A DNA stretch of 64,000 bases, taken from Symsagittifera roscoffensis. Its lineage: Eukaryota; Xenacoelomorpha; Acoela; Convolutidae. Positions 35,950-46,978 of this stretch are shown here, piece by piece. Within the stretch, counting starts at the first letter, position 1; every line of letters begins with the position of its first letter. The notes beneath the pieces were generated by a model. That model worked only from the letters and a program-made list of their open reading frames with translations. It ran no database searches and was not told the DNA's origin. The stretch is from positions 42,183,811 to 42,247,810 of the forward strand of contig NC_087066.1 of the NCBI RefSeq assembly GCF_963678635.1, given 5' to 3'. The translations under genes were made by a program, and so were the position numbers.

Positions 35950-37720
35950 TAGGTCGTCCACTGGGTGGCAACGAACCTCACCTCTCCCGAAAGGAAGAGT
36001 AGGTCATCCACTGGGTGACAAGGAACCTCACTTCTCCAGAAAGGAAGAGTAGGTCGTCCACTGGGTGGCAATGAACGTCACTTCTCCAGAAAGGAAGAGT
36101 AGGTCGTCCACTGGGTGGCAACGAACCTCACTTCTCCAGAAAAGAAGAGCAGGTCGTCCACTGAGTGGCAACGAACCTCATTTCTCATGAAGGGAAGAGT
36201 AGGTCGTCCACTGGGTGGCAACGAACCTCACTTCTCCCGAAAGGAAGAATAGGTCGTCCACTGGGTGGCAACGAACCTCACTTCTCCCGAAAGAAAGAGA
36301 CGGTCGTCCACTGAGTGGCAACCAACCTCACTTCTCCCGAAAGGAAGAGTAGGTCGTCCACTGGGTGACAAGGAACCTCACTTCTCCAGAAAGGAAGAGT
36401 AGGTCGTCCACTGGGTGGCAACGAACCTCACTTCTCCCGAATGGACGAGTAGGTGACCACTGGGTGGCGACCAACCTCACTTCTCCCGAAAGGAAGAGAC
36501 GGTCGTCCACTGGGTGGCAACCAACCTCACTTCTCCCGAAAGGAAGAGTAGGTCGTCCACTGGGTGGCAAGGAACCTCACTTCTCCAGAAAGGAAGACTA
36601 GGTCGTCCACTGGGTGGCGACCAACCTCACTTCTCCCGAAAGGAAGAGACGGTCGTCCACTGGGTGGCAACCAACCTCACTTCTCCCGAAAGGAAGAGTA
36701 GGTCGTCCACTGGGTGGCAAGGAACCTCACGTCTCCAGAAAGGAAGAGTAGGTCGTCCACTGGGTGGCAAGGAATCTCACTTATCCAGAAAGGAAGAGTA
36801 GGTCGTCCACTGGGTGGCAATGAACATCACTTCTCCCGAAAGGATGAGTAGTTGTCCACTGCGTGACATTGAACCTCACTTCTCCCGAAAGGAAGAGTAG
36901 GTCGTCCACTGGGTGGCAACGAACCTCACCTCTCCCGAAAGGAAGAGTAGGTCATCCACTGGGTGACAAGGAACCTCACTTCTCCAGAAAGGAAGAGTAG
37001 GTCGTCCACTGGGTGGCAATGAACGTCACTTCTCCAGAAAGGAAGAGTAGGTCGTCCACTGGGTGGCAACGAACCTCACTTCTCCAGAAAAGAAGAGCAG
37101 GTCGTCCACTGAGTGGCAACGAACCTCATTTCTCATGAAGGGAAGAGTAGGTCGTCCACTGGGTGGCAACGAACCTCACTTCTCCCGAAAGGAAGAATAG
37201 GTCGTCCACTGGGTGGCAACGAACCTCACTTCTCCCGAAAGAAAGAGACGGTCGTCCACTGAGTGGCAACCAACCTCACTTCTCCCGAAAGGAAGAGTAG
37301 GTCGTCCACTGGGTGACAAGGAACCTCACTTCTCCAGAAAGGAAGAGTAGGTCGTCCACTGGGTGGCAACGAACCTCACTTCTCCCGAATGGACGAGTAG
37401 GTGACCACTGGGTGGCGACCAACCTCACTTCTCCCGAAAGGAAGAGACGGTCGTCCACTGGGTGGCAACCAACCTCACTTCTCCCGAAAGGAAGAGTAGG
37501 TCGTCCACTGGGTGGCAAGGAACCTCACTTCTCCAGAAAGGAAGACTAGGTCGTCCACTGGGTGGCGACCAACCTCACTTCTCCCGAAAGGAAGAGACGG
37601 TCGTCCACTGGGTGGCAACCAACCTCACTTCTCCCGAAAGGAAGAGTAGGTCGTCCACTGGGTGGCAAGGAACCTCACTTCTCCAGAAAGGAAGACTAGC
37701 TCGTCCACTGCGTGGCAACG
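35950..37720. repeat. 948-bp higher-order repeat, two copies
   Basis: The rare CACCTCTCCCG variant at 35978 and 36926, the GAATGGACGAGTAGGTGACC unit and the GGAAGACTAGG unit following it all recur at exactly 948 bp (19 units less 2 bp). Copy 1 covers about 35950-36760 and copy 2 about 36900-37720. Confidence 0.85.
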
Positions 37721-38599
37721 AACCTCACTTCACCCGAAAAGAAAAGACGGTCGTCCACTGGGTGGCAACCAACCTCACTTCTCCCGAAAGGAAGAGTAGG
37801 TCGTCCACTGGGTGGCAACGAACCTCACTTCTCCCAAAAGGAAGAGTAGGTCGTCCACTGCGTGGCAATGAACCTCACTTCTCCCGAAAGGATGAGTAGG
37901 TGACCACTGCGTGACATTGAACCTCACTTTTCCTGAAAGGAAGTGTAGGTCGTCCACTGGCTGGCAACGAACCTCACTTCTCCCGAAAGGAAGACTAGGT
38001 CGTCCACTGCGTGGCAACGAACCTCACTTCTCCCGAAAGGAAGAGACGGTCGTCCACTGGGTGGCAACCAACCTCACTTCTCCCGAAAGGAAGAGTAGGT
38101 CGTCCACTGGGTGGCAAGGAATCTCACTTTTCCAGAAAGGAAGAGTAGGTCGTCTACTGGGTGGCAACGAACCTCACTTCTACCAAAAGGAAGAGTAGGT
38201 CGTCCACTGGGTGGCAATGAACCTCACTTCTCCCGAAAGGATGACTAGGTGACCACTACGTGACATTGAACCTCACTTTTCCTGAAAGGAAGTGTAGGTC
38301 GTCCACTGGCTGGCAACGAACCTCACTTCTCCCGAAAGGAAGACTAGGTCGTCCACTGCGTGGCAACGAACCTCACATCTCCCGAAAGGAAGAGACGGTC
38401 GTCCACTGGGTGGCAACCAACCTCACTTCTCCCGAAAGGAAGAGTAGGTCGTCCTTTGGGTGGCAAGGAACCTCACTTCTCCAGAAAGGAAGAGTAGGTC
38501 GTCCACTGGGTGGCAACGAACCTCACTTCTCCCAAAAGGAAGAGTAGGTCGTCAACTGGGTGGCAATGAACCTCACTTCTCCCGAAAGGATGATTAGGT

Positions 38600-40850
38600 G
38601 ACCACTGCGTGACATTGAACCTCACTTTTCCTGAAAGGAAGTGTAGGTCGTCCACTGGCTGGCAACGAACCTCACTTCTCCCGAAAGGAAGACCAGGTCG
38701 TCCACTGCGTGGCAACGAACCTCACTTCTCCCGAAAGGAAGAGACGGTCGTCCACTGGGTGGCAACCAACGTCACTTCTCCCGAAAGGAAGAGTATGTCG
38801 TCCACTGGGTGGCAAGGAATCTCACTTATCCAGAAAGGAAGAGTAGGTTGTCCACTGGGTGGTCCACACGGTCGTCCACACGGTCGTCCACACGGTCGTC
38901 CACTGGGTGGAAACGAACCTCACTTCTACCAAAAGGAAGAGTAGGTCGTCCACTGGGTGCCAATGAACCTCACTACTCCCGAAAGGATGAGTAGGTGTCC
39001 ACTGCGTGACATTGAACCTCACTTCTTCCGAAAGGAAGTGTAGGTCGTCCACTGGCTGGCGACGAACCTCACTTCTCCCGAAAGGAAGACTAGGTCGTCC
39101 ACTGGGTGGCAACGAACCTCACTTCTCTCGAAAGGAAGAGACGGTCGTCCACTGGATGGCAACCAACCTCACATCTCCCAAAAGGAAGAGTAGGTCGTCC
39201 ACTGGGTGACAAGGAACCCCACTTCTCCAGAAAGGAAGAGTAGGTCGTCCACTGGGTGGCAACGAACCTCACTTCTCCAGAAAAGAAGAGTAGGTCGTCC
39301 ACTGGGTGGCAAGGAATCTCACTTTTCCAGAAAGGAAGAGTAGGTCGTCTACTGGGTGGCAACGAACCTCACTTCTCCCAAAAGGTAGAGTAGGTCGTCA
39401 ACTGGGTGGCAATGAACCTCACTTCTCCCGAAAGGATGAGTAGGTGACCACTGCGTGACATTGAACCTCACTTTTCCTGAAAGGAAGTGTAGGTCGTCCA
39501 CTGGCTGGCATCGAACCTCACTTCTCCCGAAAGGAAGACCAGGTCGTCCACTGCGTGGCAACGAACCTCACTTCTCCCGAAAGGAAGAGACGGTCGTCCA
39601 CTGGGTGGCAAGGAATCTCACTTATCCAGAAAGGAAGAGTAGGTTGTCCACTGGGTGGTCCACACGGTCGTCCACACGGTCGTCCACACGGTCGTCCACT
39701 GGGTGGCAACGAACATCACTTCTACCAAAAGGAACAGTAGGTCGTCCACTGGGTGCCAATGAACCTCACTACTCCCGAAAGGATGAGTAGGTGTCCACTG
39801 CGTGACATTGAACCTCACTTCTTCCGAAAGGAAGTGTAGGTCGTCCACTGGCTGGCGACGAACCTCACTTCTCCCGAAAGGAAGACTAGGTCGTCCACTG
39901 GGTGGCAACGAACCTCACTTCTCTCGAAAGGAAGAGACGGTCGTCCACTGGATGGCAACCAACCTCACATCTCCCAAAAGGAAGAGTAGGTCGTCCACTG
40001 GGTGACAAGGAACCCCACTTCTCCAGAAAGGAAGAGTAGGTCGTCCACTGGGTGGCAACGAACCTCACTTCTCCAGAAAAGAAGAGTAGGTCGTCCACTG
40101 GGTGGCAAGGAATCTCACTTTTCCAGAAAGGAAGAGTAGGTCGTCTACTGGGTGGCAACGAACCTCACTTCTCCCAAAAGGTAGAGTAGGTCGTCAACTG
40201 GGTGGCAATGAACCTCACTTCTCCCGAAAGGATGAGTAGGTGACCACTGCGTGACATTGAACCTCACTTTTCCTGAAAGGAAGTGTAGGTCGTCCACTGG
40301 CTGGCATCGAACCTCACTTCTCCCGAAAGGAAGACCAGGTCGTCCACTGCGTGGCAACGAACCTCACTTCTCCCGAAAGGAAGAGACGGTCGTCCACTGG
40401 GTGGCAAGGAATCTCACTTATCCAGAAAGGAAGAGTAGGTTGTCCACTGGGTGGTCCACACGGTCGTCCACACGGTCGTCCACACGGTCGTCCACTGGGT
40501 GGCAACGAACATCACTTCTACCAAAAGGAACAGTAGGTCGTCCACTGGGTGCCAATGAACCTCACTACTCCCGAAAGGATGAGTAGGTGTCCACTGCGTG
40601 ACATTGAACCTCACTTCTTCCGAAAGGAAGTGTAGGTCGTCCACTGGCTGGCGACGAACCTCACTTCTCCCGAAAGGAAGAACAGGTCGTCCACTGGGTG
40701 GTAACGAACCTCACTTCTCTCGAAAGGAAGAGACGGTCGTCCACTGGATGGCAACCAACCTCACTTCTCCCAAAAGGAAGAGTAGGTCGTCCACTGGGTG
40801 ACAAGGAACCCCACTTCTCCAGAAAGGAAGAGTAGGTCGTCCACTGGGTG
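38600..40850. repeat. 796-bp higher-order repeat with an internal 12-bp triplication
   Basis: Three tandem copies are visible by the positions of a marker at 38862, 39658 and 40454, each 796 bp apart. The right parts recur at 39006, 39802 and 40598. Left of the marker the spacing of the first pair is 846 bp, one unit more. This is the best-defined higher-order repeat in the window because the marker is unmistakable. Confidence 0.9.
38862..38897. repeat. 12-bp triplication inside a satellite unit (copies also at 39658-39693 and 40454-40489)
   Basis: GTCCACACGGTC occurs three times in a row between GGGTG and GTCCACTGGGTGG. It looks like slippage on the GTCCAC...GGTC part of the satellite unit. 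All three 796-bp repeats carry it in identical form, so it predates their amplification. Confidence 0.95.
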
Positions 40851-42912
40851 GCAACGAACCTCACTTCTCCAGAAAAGAAGAGTAGGTCGTCCACTGAGTT
40901 TCAAAGAACCTCATTTCTCATGAAAGGAAGAGTAGGTCGTCCACTGGGTGGCAACGAACCTCACTTCTCCCGAAAGGAAGAGACGGTCGTCCACTGGGTG
41001 GTAACCAACCTCACTTCTCCCGAAAGGAACACTAGGTCGTCCACTGGGTGGCAAGGAACCTCACTTCTCCAGAAAGGAAGAGTAGGTCGTCCACTGGGTG
41101 GCAATGAACCTCACTACTCCCGAAAGGATGAGTAGGTATCCATTGCGTGACATTGAACCTCACTTCTCCCGAAAAGAATTGTAGGTCGTCCACTGGCTGG
41201 CGACGAACCTCACTTCTCCCGAAAGGAAGAGTAGGTCGTCCACTGGGTGGCAAGGAACCTCACTTCTCCAGAAAGGAAGAGTAGGTCGTCCACTGGCTGG
41301 CAACGAACCTCACTTCTCCCGAAAGGAAGACTAGGTCGTCCACTGGGTGGCAACCAACCTCAATTCTCCCGAAAGGAACACTAGGTCGTCCACTGGGTGG
41401 CAAGGAACCTCACTTCTCCAGAAAGGAAGAGTAGGTCGTCCACTGGGTGGCAATGAACCTCACTACTCCCGAAAGGATGAGTAGGTATCCACTGCGTGAC
41501 ATTGAACCTCACTTCTCCCGAAAGGAATTGTAGGTCGTCCACTGGCTGGCGACGAACCTCACTTCTCCCGAAAGGAAGAGTAGGTCGTCCACTGGGTGGC
41601 AAGGAACCTCACTTCTCCCGAAAGGAAGAGTAGGTCGTCCACTGCGTGGCAACGAACCTCACTTCTCCCAAAAGGAAGAGTAGGTCGTCCACTGGGTGGC
41701 AATGAACCTCACTACTCCCGAAAGGATGAGTAGGTGTCCACTGCGTGACATTGAACCTCACTTTTCCCGAAAGGAAGTGTAGGTCGTCCACTGGCTTGCC
41801 ACGAACCTCACATCTCCCGGAAGGAAGAGTAGGTCGTCCACTGGGTGGCGGCAAGGAACCTCACTTCTCCAGAAAGGAAGAGTAGGTCGTCCACTGGCTG
41901 GCAACGAACCTCACTTCTCCCGAAAGGAAGACTAGGTCGTCCACTGGATGGCAACGAACCTCACTTCTCCCGAAAGGAAGAGACGGTCGTCCACTGGGTG
42001 GCAACCAACCTCACTTCTCCCGAAAGTAAGAGTACGTCGTCCACTCGGTGGCAAGGAACCTCTTTTCTCCAGAAAGGAAGAGTAGGTCGTCCACTGAGTG
42101 GCAACGAACCTCACTTCTCCCGAAAGGAAGAGACGGTCTTCCACTGGGTGGCAACCAACCTCACTTCTCCCGAAAGGAAGAGTAGGTCGTCCACTGGGTG
42201 ACAAGGAACCTCACTTCTCCAGAAAGGAAGAGTAGGTCGTCCACTGGGTGGCAACGAACCTCACTTCTCCAGAAAAGAAGAGTAGGTCATCCACTGAGTT
42301 TCAACGAACCTCATTTCTCATGAAGGAAAGAGAAGGTCGTCCACTGGGTGGCAACGAACCTCACTTCTCCCGAAAGGAAGAGACGGTCGTCCACTGGGTG
42401 GCAACCAACCTCACTTCTCCCGAAAGGAAGAGACGGTCGTCCACTGGGTGGCAACCAACCTCACTTCTCCCGAACGGAAGAGTAGGTCGTCCACTGGGTG
42501 ACAAGGAACCTCACTTCTCCAGAAAGGAAGAGTAGGTCGTCCACTGGGTGGCAACGAACCTCACTTCTCCAGAAAAGATTAGTAGGTCATCCACTGAGTT
42601 TCAACGAACCTCATTTCTCATGAAAGAAAGAGAAGGTCGTCCACTGGGTGGCAACGAACCTCACTTCTCCCGAAAGGAAGAGACGGTCGTCCACTGGGTG
42701 GCAACCAACCTCACTTCTCCCGAAAGAAAGAGTAGGTCATCCACTGGGTGACAAGGAACCTCACTTCTCCAGAAAGGAAGAGTAGGTCGTCCACTGGGTG
42801 GCAACGAACCTCATTTCTCATGAAAGGAAGAGTAGGTCGTCCACTGGGTGGCAACGAACCTCACTTCTCCCGAAAGGAAGAGTAGGTCGTCCACTGGGTG
42901 GCAACGAACCTC

Positions 42913-43464
42913 GAGTCCGATTTCAAGCATGGTTTGTTCACCTCAACATGCGAAGAAGCTTCTTCCATCATCTGTATTTTATTTTCTAAACGACTTGGCA
43001 TCACAGCAAAGGAAACCCATTGCAACAGAACAATGGCAATCTCGATGTTCGAGTATAAGTACAGATCCGAGTAACCAGGCACTTCATCCAAAGTCAAACC
43101 ACCTGCCACATTCGAACGGGATTGAGAATAGCAATGTAGAATAGCAATGTTCCTATTCTCTAAAATCAACCAGATCAACAATCATCACAACCGATCAGAA
43201 ATCTTAATTCGATCTCACGAAACTAACGTGATAACATATCTTCTTCCAAAACCGAAAAAAGAATATGACAGTTTCAACACCAGAACAATTTGAATTAAAC
43301 TTAGAATACAGTTGTTCTAATTCTGGAACTAACTCGGGTAAACAGGTGTACACTAGATCTATTGAGACTAGGAGATAAAAGAGTAAGATTAAAATTGGTA
43401 TTAGACTGAGAAGTTGCAAGAATCTATCCGGCCGAAAATAAGATAGCGTGACGAGCAGACAGTG
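42913..43464. repeat. 552-bp module, copy M4
   Basis: This full-length module has the same flanks as M2. With M5, M6 and M7 it shares variants such as ACCACCTGCC and GAGACTAGGAGA, forming a second subgroup of modules distinct from M2 and M3. It starts GAGTCC, while M5 and M6 start GGGTCC. Confidence 0.85.
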
Positions 43465-43870
43465 TACCTCACTTCTCCCGAAAGGAAGTGTAGGTCGTCC
43501 ACTGGCTGGCAACGAACCTCACTTCTCCCGAAAGGAAGACTAGGTCGTCCACTGGGTGGCAACCAACCTCACTTCTCCCGAAAGGAAGAGTAGGTCGTCC
43601 ACTGGGTGGCAACGAACCTCACTTCTCCCGAAAGGAAGAGTAGGTCATCCACTGGGTGACAAGGAACCTCACTTCTCCAGAAAGGAAGAGTAGGTCGTCC
43701 ACTGGGTGGCAACGAACCTCACTTCTCCAGAAAAGGAGAGCAGGTCTTCCACTGAGTGGCAACGAACCTCATTTCTAATGAAAGGAAGAGTAGGTCGTCC
43801 ACTGGGTGGCAACGATCCTCACTTCTCCCGAAAGGAAGAGTAGGTCGTCCACTGGGTGGCAACGAACCTC
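43465..43870. repeat. 50-bp satellite, block 5
   Basis: Eight satellite units separate M4 and M5. One carries the TCATTTCTAATG variant, and a GAGAGCAGG variant precedes it; both recur in block 7. Confidence 0.95.
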
Positions 43871-44411
43871 GGGTCCGATTTCAAGCATGGTTTGTTCACC
43901 TCAACATGCGAAGAAGCTTCTTCCATCATCTGTATTTTATTTTTTAAACGACTTGGCATCACAGCAAAGGAAACCCATTGCAACAGAACAATGGCAATCT
44001 CGATGTTCGAGTATACGTACAGATCCGAGTAACCAGGCACTTCATCCAAAGTCAAACCACCTGCCACATTCGAACGGGATTGAGAATAGCAATGTAGAAT
44101 AGCAATGTTCCTATTCTCTAAAATCAACCAGATCAACAATCATCACAACCGATCAGAAATCTTAATTCGATCTCCCGAAACTAACGTGATAACCGAAACC
44201 GAAAAAAGAATATGACAGTTTCAACACCAGAACCATTTGAATTAAACTTAGAATACAGTTGTTCTAAATCTGGAACTAACTCGGGTAAACAGGTGTACAC
44301 TAGATCTATTGAGACTAGGAGATAAAAGAGTAAGATTAAAATTGGTATTAGACTGAGAAGTTGCACGCATCTATCCGGCCGAAAATAAGATAGCGTGACG
44401 AGCAGACAGTG
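43871..44411. repeat. 552-bp module, copy M5 (541 bp)
   Basis: This copy is like M4 but lacks about 11 bp near 44192, where the others read CATATCTTCTTCC. The flanks and insertion phase are unchanged. Confidence 0.85.
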
Positions 44412-44767
44412 TACCTCACTTCTCCCGAAAGGAAGTGTAGGTCGTCCACTGGCTGGCAACGAACCTCACTTCTCCCGAAAGGAAGACTAGGTCGTCCACT
44501 GGGTGGCAACCAACCTCACTTCTCCCGAAAGGAAGAGTAGGTCGTCCACTGGGTGGCAACGAAACTCACTTCTCCCGAAAGGAAGAGACGGTCGTACACT
44601 GGGTGGCAACCAACCTCACTTCTCCCGAAAGGAAGAGTAGGTCATCCATTGGGTGACAAGGAACCTCACTTCTCCAGAAAGGAAGAGTAGGTCGTCCACT
44701 GGGTGGCAACGAACCTCACTTCTCCCGAAAGGAAGAGTAGGTCGTCCACTGGGTGGCAACGAACCTC
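44412..44767. repeat. 50-bp satellite, block 6
   Basis: Seven satellite units separate M5 and M6; this is the shortest block. Confidence 0.95.
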
Positions 44768-45319
44768 GGGTCCGATTTCAAGCATGGTTTGTTCACCTCA
44801 ACATGCGCAGAAGCTTCTTCCATCATCTGTATTTTATTTTTTAAACGACTTGGCATCACAGCAAAGGAAAACCATTGCAACAGAACAATGGCAATCTCGA
44901 TGTTCGAGTATACGTACAGATCCGAGTAACCAGGCACTTCATCCAAAGTCAAACCACCTGCCACATTCGAACGGGATTGAGAATAGCAATGTAGAATAGC
45001 AATGTTCCTATTCTCTAAAATCAACCAGATCAACAATCATCACAACCGATCAGAAATCTTAATTTGATCTCCCGAAACTAATGTGATAACATATCTTCTT
45101 CCAAAACCGAAAAAAGATTATGACAGTTTCAACACCAGAACAATTTGAATTAAACTTAGAATACAGTTGTTCTAATTCTGGAACTAACTCGGGTAAACAG
45201 GTGTACACTAGATCTATTGAGACTAGGAGATAAAAGAGTAAGATTAAAATTGGTATTAGAATAAGAAGTTGCACGAATCTATCCGGCCGAAAATAAGATA
45301 GCGTGACGAGCAGACAGTG
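44768..45319. repeat. 552-bp module, copy M6
   Basis: This is a full-length 552-bp copy with the GGGTCC start shared with M5, which indicates that M5 and M6 are closest relatives. Confidence 0.85.
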
Positions 45320-45975
45320 TACCTCACTTCTCCCGAAAGGAAGTGTAGGTCGTCCACTGGCTGGCAACGAACCTCACTTCTCCCGAAAGGAAGAGTAGGT
45401 CATCCACTGGGTGGCAAGGAACCTCACTTCTCCAGAAAGGAAGAGTAGGTCGTCCACTGGGTGGCAACGAACCTCACTTCTCCAGAAAAGGAGAGCAGGT
45501 CGTCCACTGAGTGGCAACGAACCTCATTTCTAATGAAAGGAAGAGAAGTTCGTCCACTGGGTGGCAAAGAACCTCACTTCTCCCGAAAGGAAGAATAGGT
45601 CGTCCACTGAGTGGCAACGAACCTCATTTCTAATGAAAGGAAGAGTAGGTCGTCCACTGGGTGGCAACGAACCTCACTTCTCCCGAAAGGAAGAGTAGGT
45701 CGTCCACTGGGTGGCAAGGAACCTCACTTCTCCAGAAAGGAAGAGTAGGTCGTCCACTGGGTGGCAACGAACCTCACTTCTCCAGAAAAGGAGAGCAGGT
45801 CGTCCACTGAGTGGCAACGAACCTCATTTCTAATGAAAGGAAGAGCAGGTCGTCCACTGAGTGGCAACGAACCTCATTTCTAATGAAAGGAAGAGTAGGT
45901 CGTCCACTGGGTGGCAACGAACCTCACTTCTCGCGAAAGGAAGAATAGGTCGTCCACTGGGTGGCAACGAACCTC
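45320..45975. repeat. 50-bp satellite, block 7
   Basis: Thirteen units with several GAGAGCAGG and TCATTTCTAATG variants lie here. This is the last satellite in the window; the array ends at module M7 and does not resume. Confidence 0.95.
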
Positions 45976-46527
45976 GAGTCCGATTTCAAGCATGGTTTGT
46001 TCACCTCAACATGCGAAGAAGCTTCTTCCATCATCTGTATTTTGTTTTTTAAACGACTTAGCATCGCAGCAAAGGAAACACATTGCAACAGAACAATGGC
46101 CATCTCGATGTTCGAGTATACGTACAGATCCGAGAAACCAGGCACTTCATCCAAAGTCAAACCACCTGCCACATTCAAATGGGATTGAGAAGAGCAATGT
46201 AGAATAGCAATGTTCCTATTCTCTAAAATCAACCAGATCAACAATCATCACAACCGATCAGAAATCTTAATTCGATCTCACGAAACTAACGTGATAACAT
46301 ATCTTCTTCCAAAACCGAAAAAAGAATATGACAGTTTCAACGCCAGAACAATTTGAATTAAACTTAGAATACAGTTGTTCTAATTCTGGAAAAAATTCGG
46401 GTAAACAGGTTTACACTAGATCTATTGAGACTAGGAGATAATAGAGTAAGATTAAGATTGGTAATAGACTAAGAAGTTGCACGAATCTATCCGGCCGAAA
46501 AAAAGATAGCGTGACGAGCTGACAGTG
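45976..46527. repeat. 552-bp module, copy M7 at the right edge of the array
   Basis: This is a full-length module. Its left flank is the usual GAACCTC, but after ACAGTGTACC the right flank turns into unrelated AT-rich DNA, not satellite. It therefore marks the right edge of the array. Confidence 0.85.
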
Positions 46528-46978
46528 TACCTTATCTGAAATTACTCTATGATAATATTAATCCATACATAACTCATGGCAGCAAGAACCTGAATTTTGT
46601 GTATCGAAAAGAAGCGTTCCAACCCCAATTTTTTTCTATAACCAATTTAGAGTCAAATTTATAAGGTAAACTCTCAATTGCTGAGCAACTTCGGGAATGA
46701 ACGAGATTCATCGAGAGAAACTGAAGTTTTTAAAATCCCAACTCATTGGGGAAGTTAGCTGAAAAAAATTAACAAAAATGTTAGTTCGCGAAATAAACTC
46801 AAAAAATCAGAAACCTAAGCTACTTTGACAAAAGACAAAAATTTTATACAGTTCATTTTCATCAACCCTTCATGATTTTGTTCAAAACAATATGGTTGAT
46901 AGGAAATTCATCAAAATTTTAATAGTATTTCTCAAAACTGACATAAAAAAATTAGTTTTGTTTTTCTAGATTAAAATA
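46528..46978. other. AT-rich spacer between module M7 and copy C
   Basis: These 451 bp have no gene, repeat or motif that I recognise. The matching interval is missing at copy B, where module M1 joins the leader directly. Confidence 0.5.

Larger units (their letters stand above)
34721..42912. repeat. 50-bp satellite, block 4
   Basis: About 164 units of the satellite lie here. The block contains the 948-bp and 796-bp higher-order repeats and is otherwise built from the same variants as the late part of block 2. A unit at about 41845 carries a 3-bp insertion (GGTGGCGGCAAGG), which is private in this window. Confidence 0.95.
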
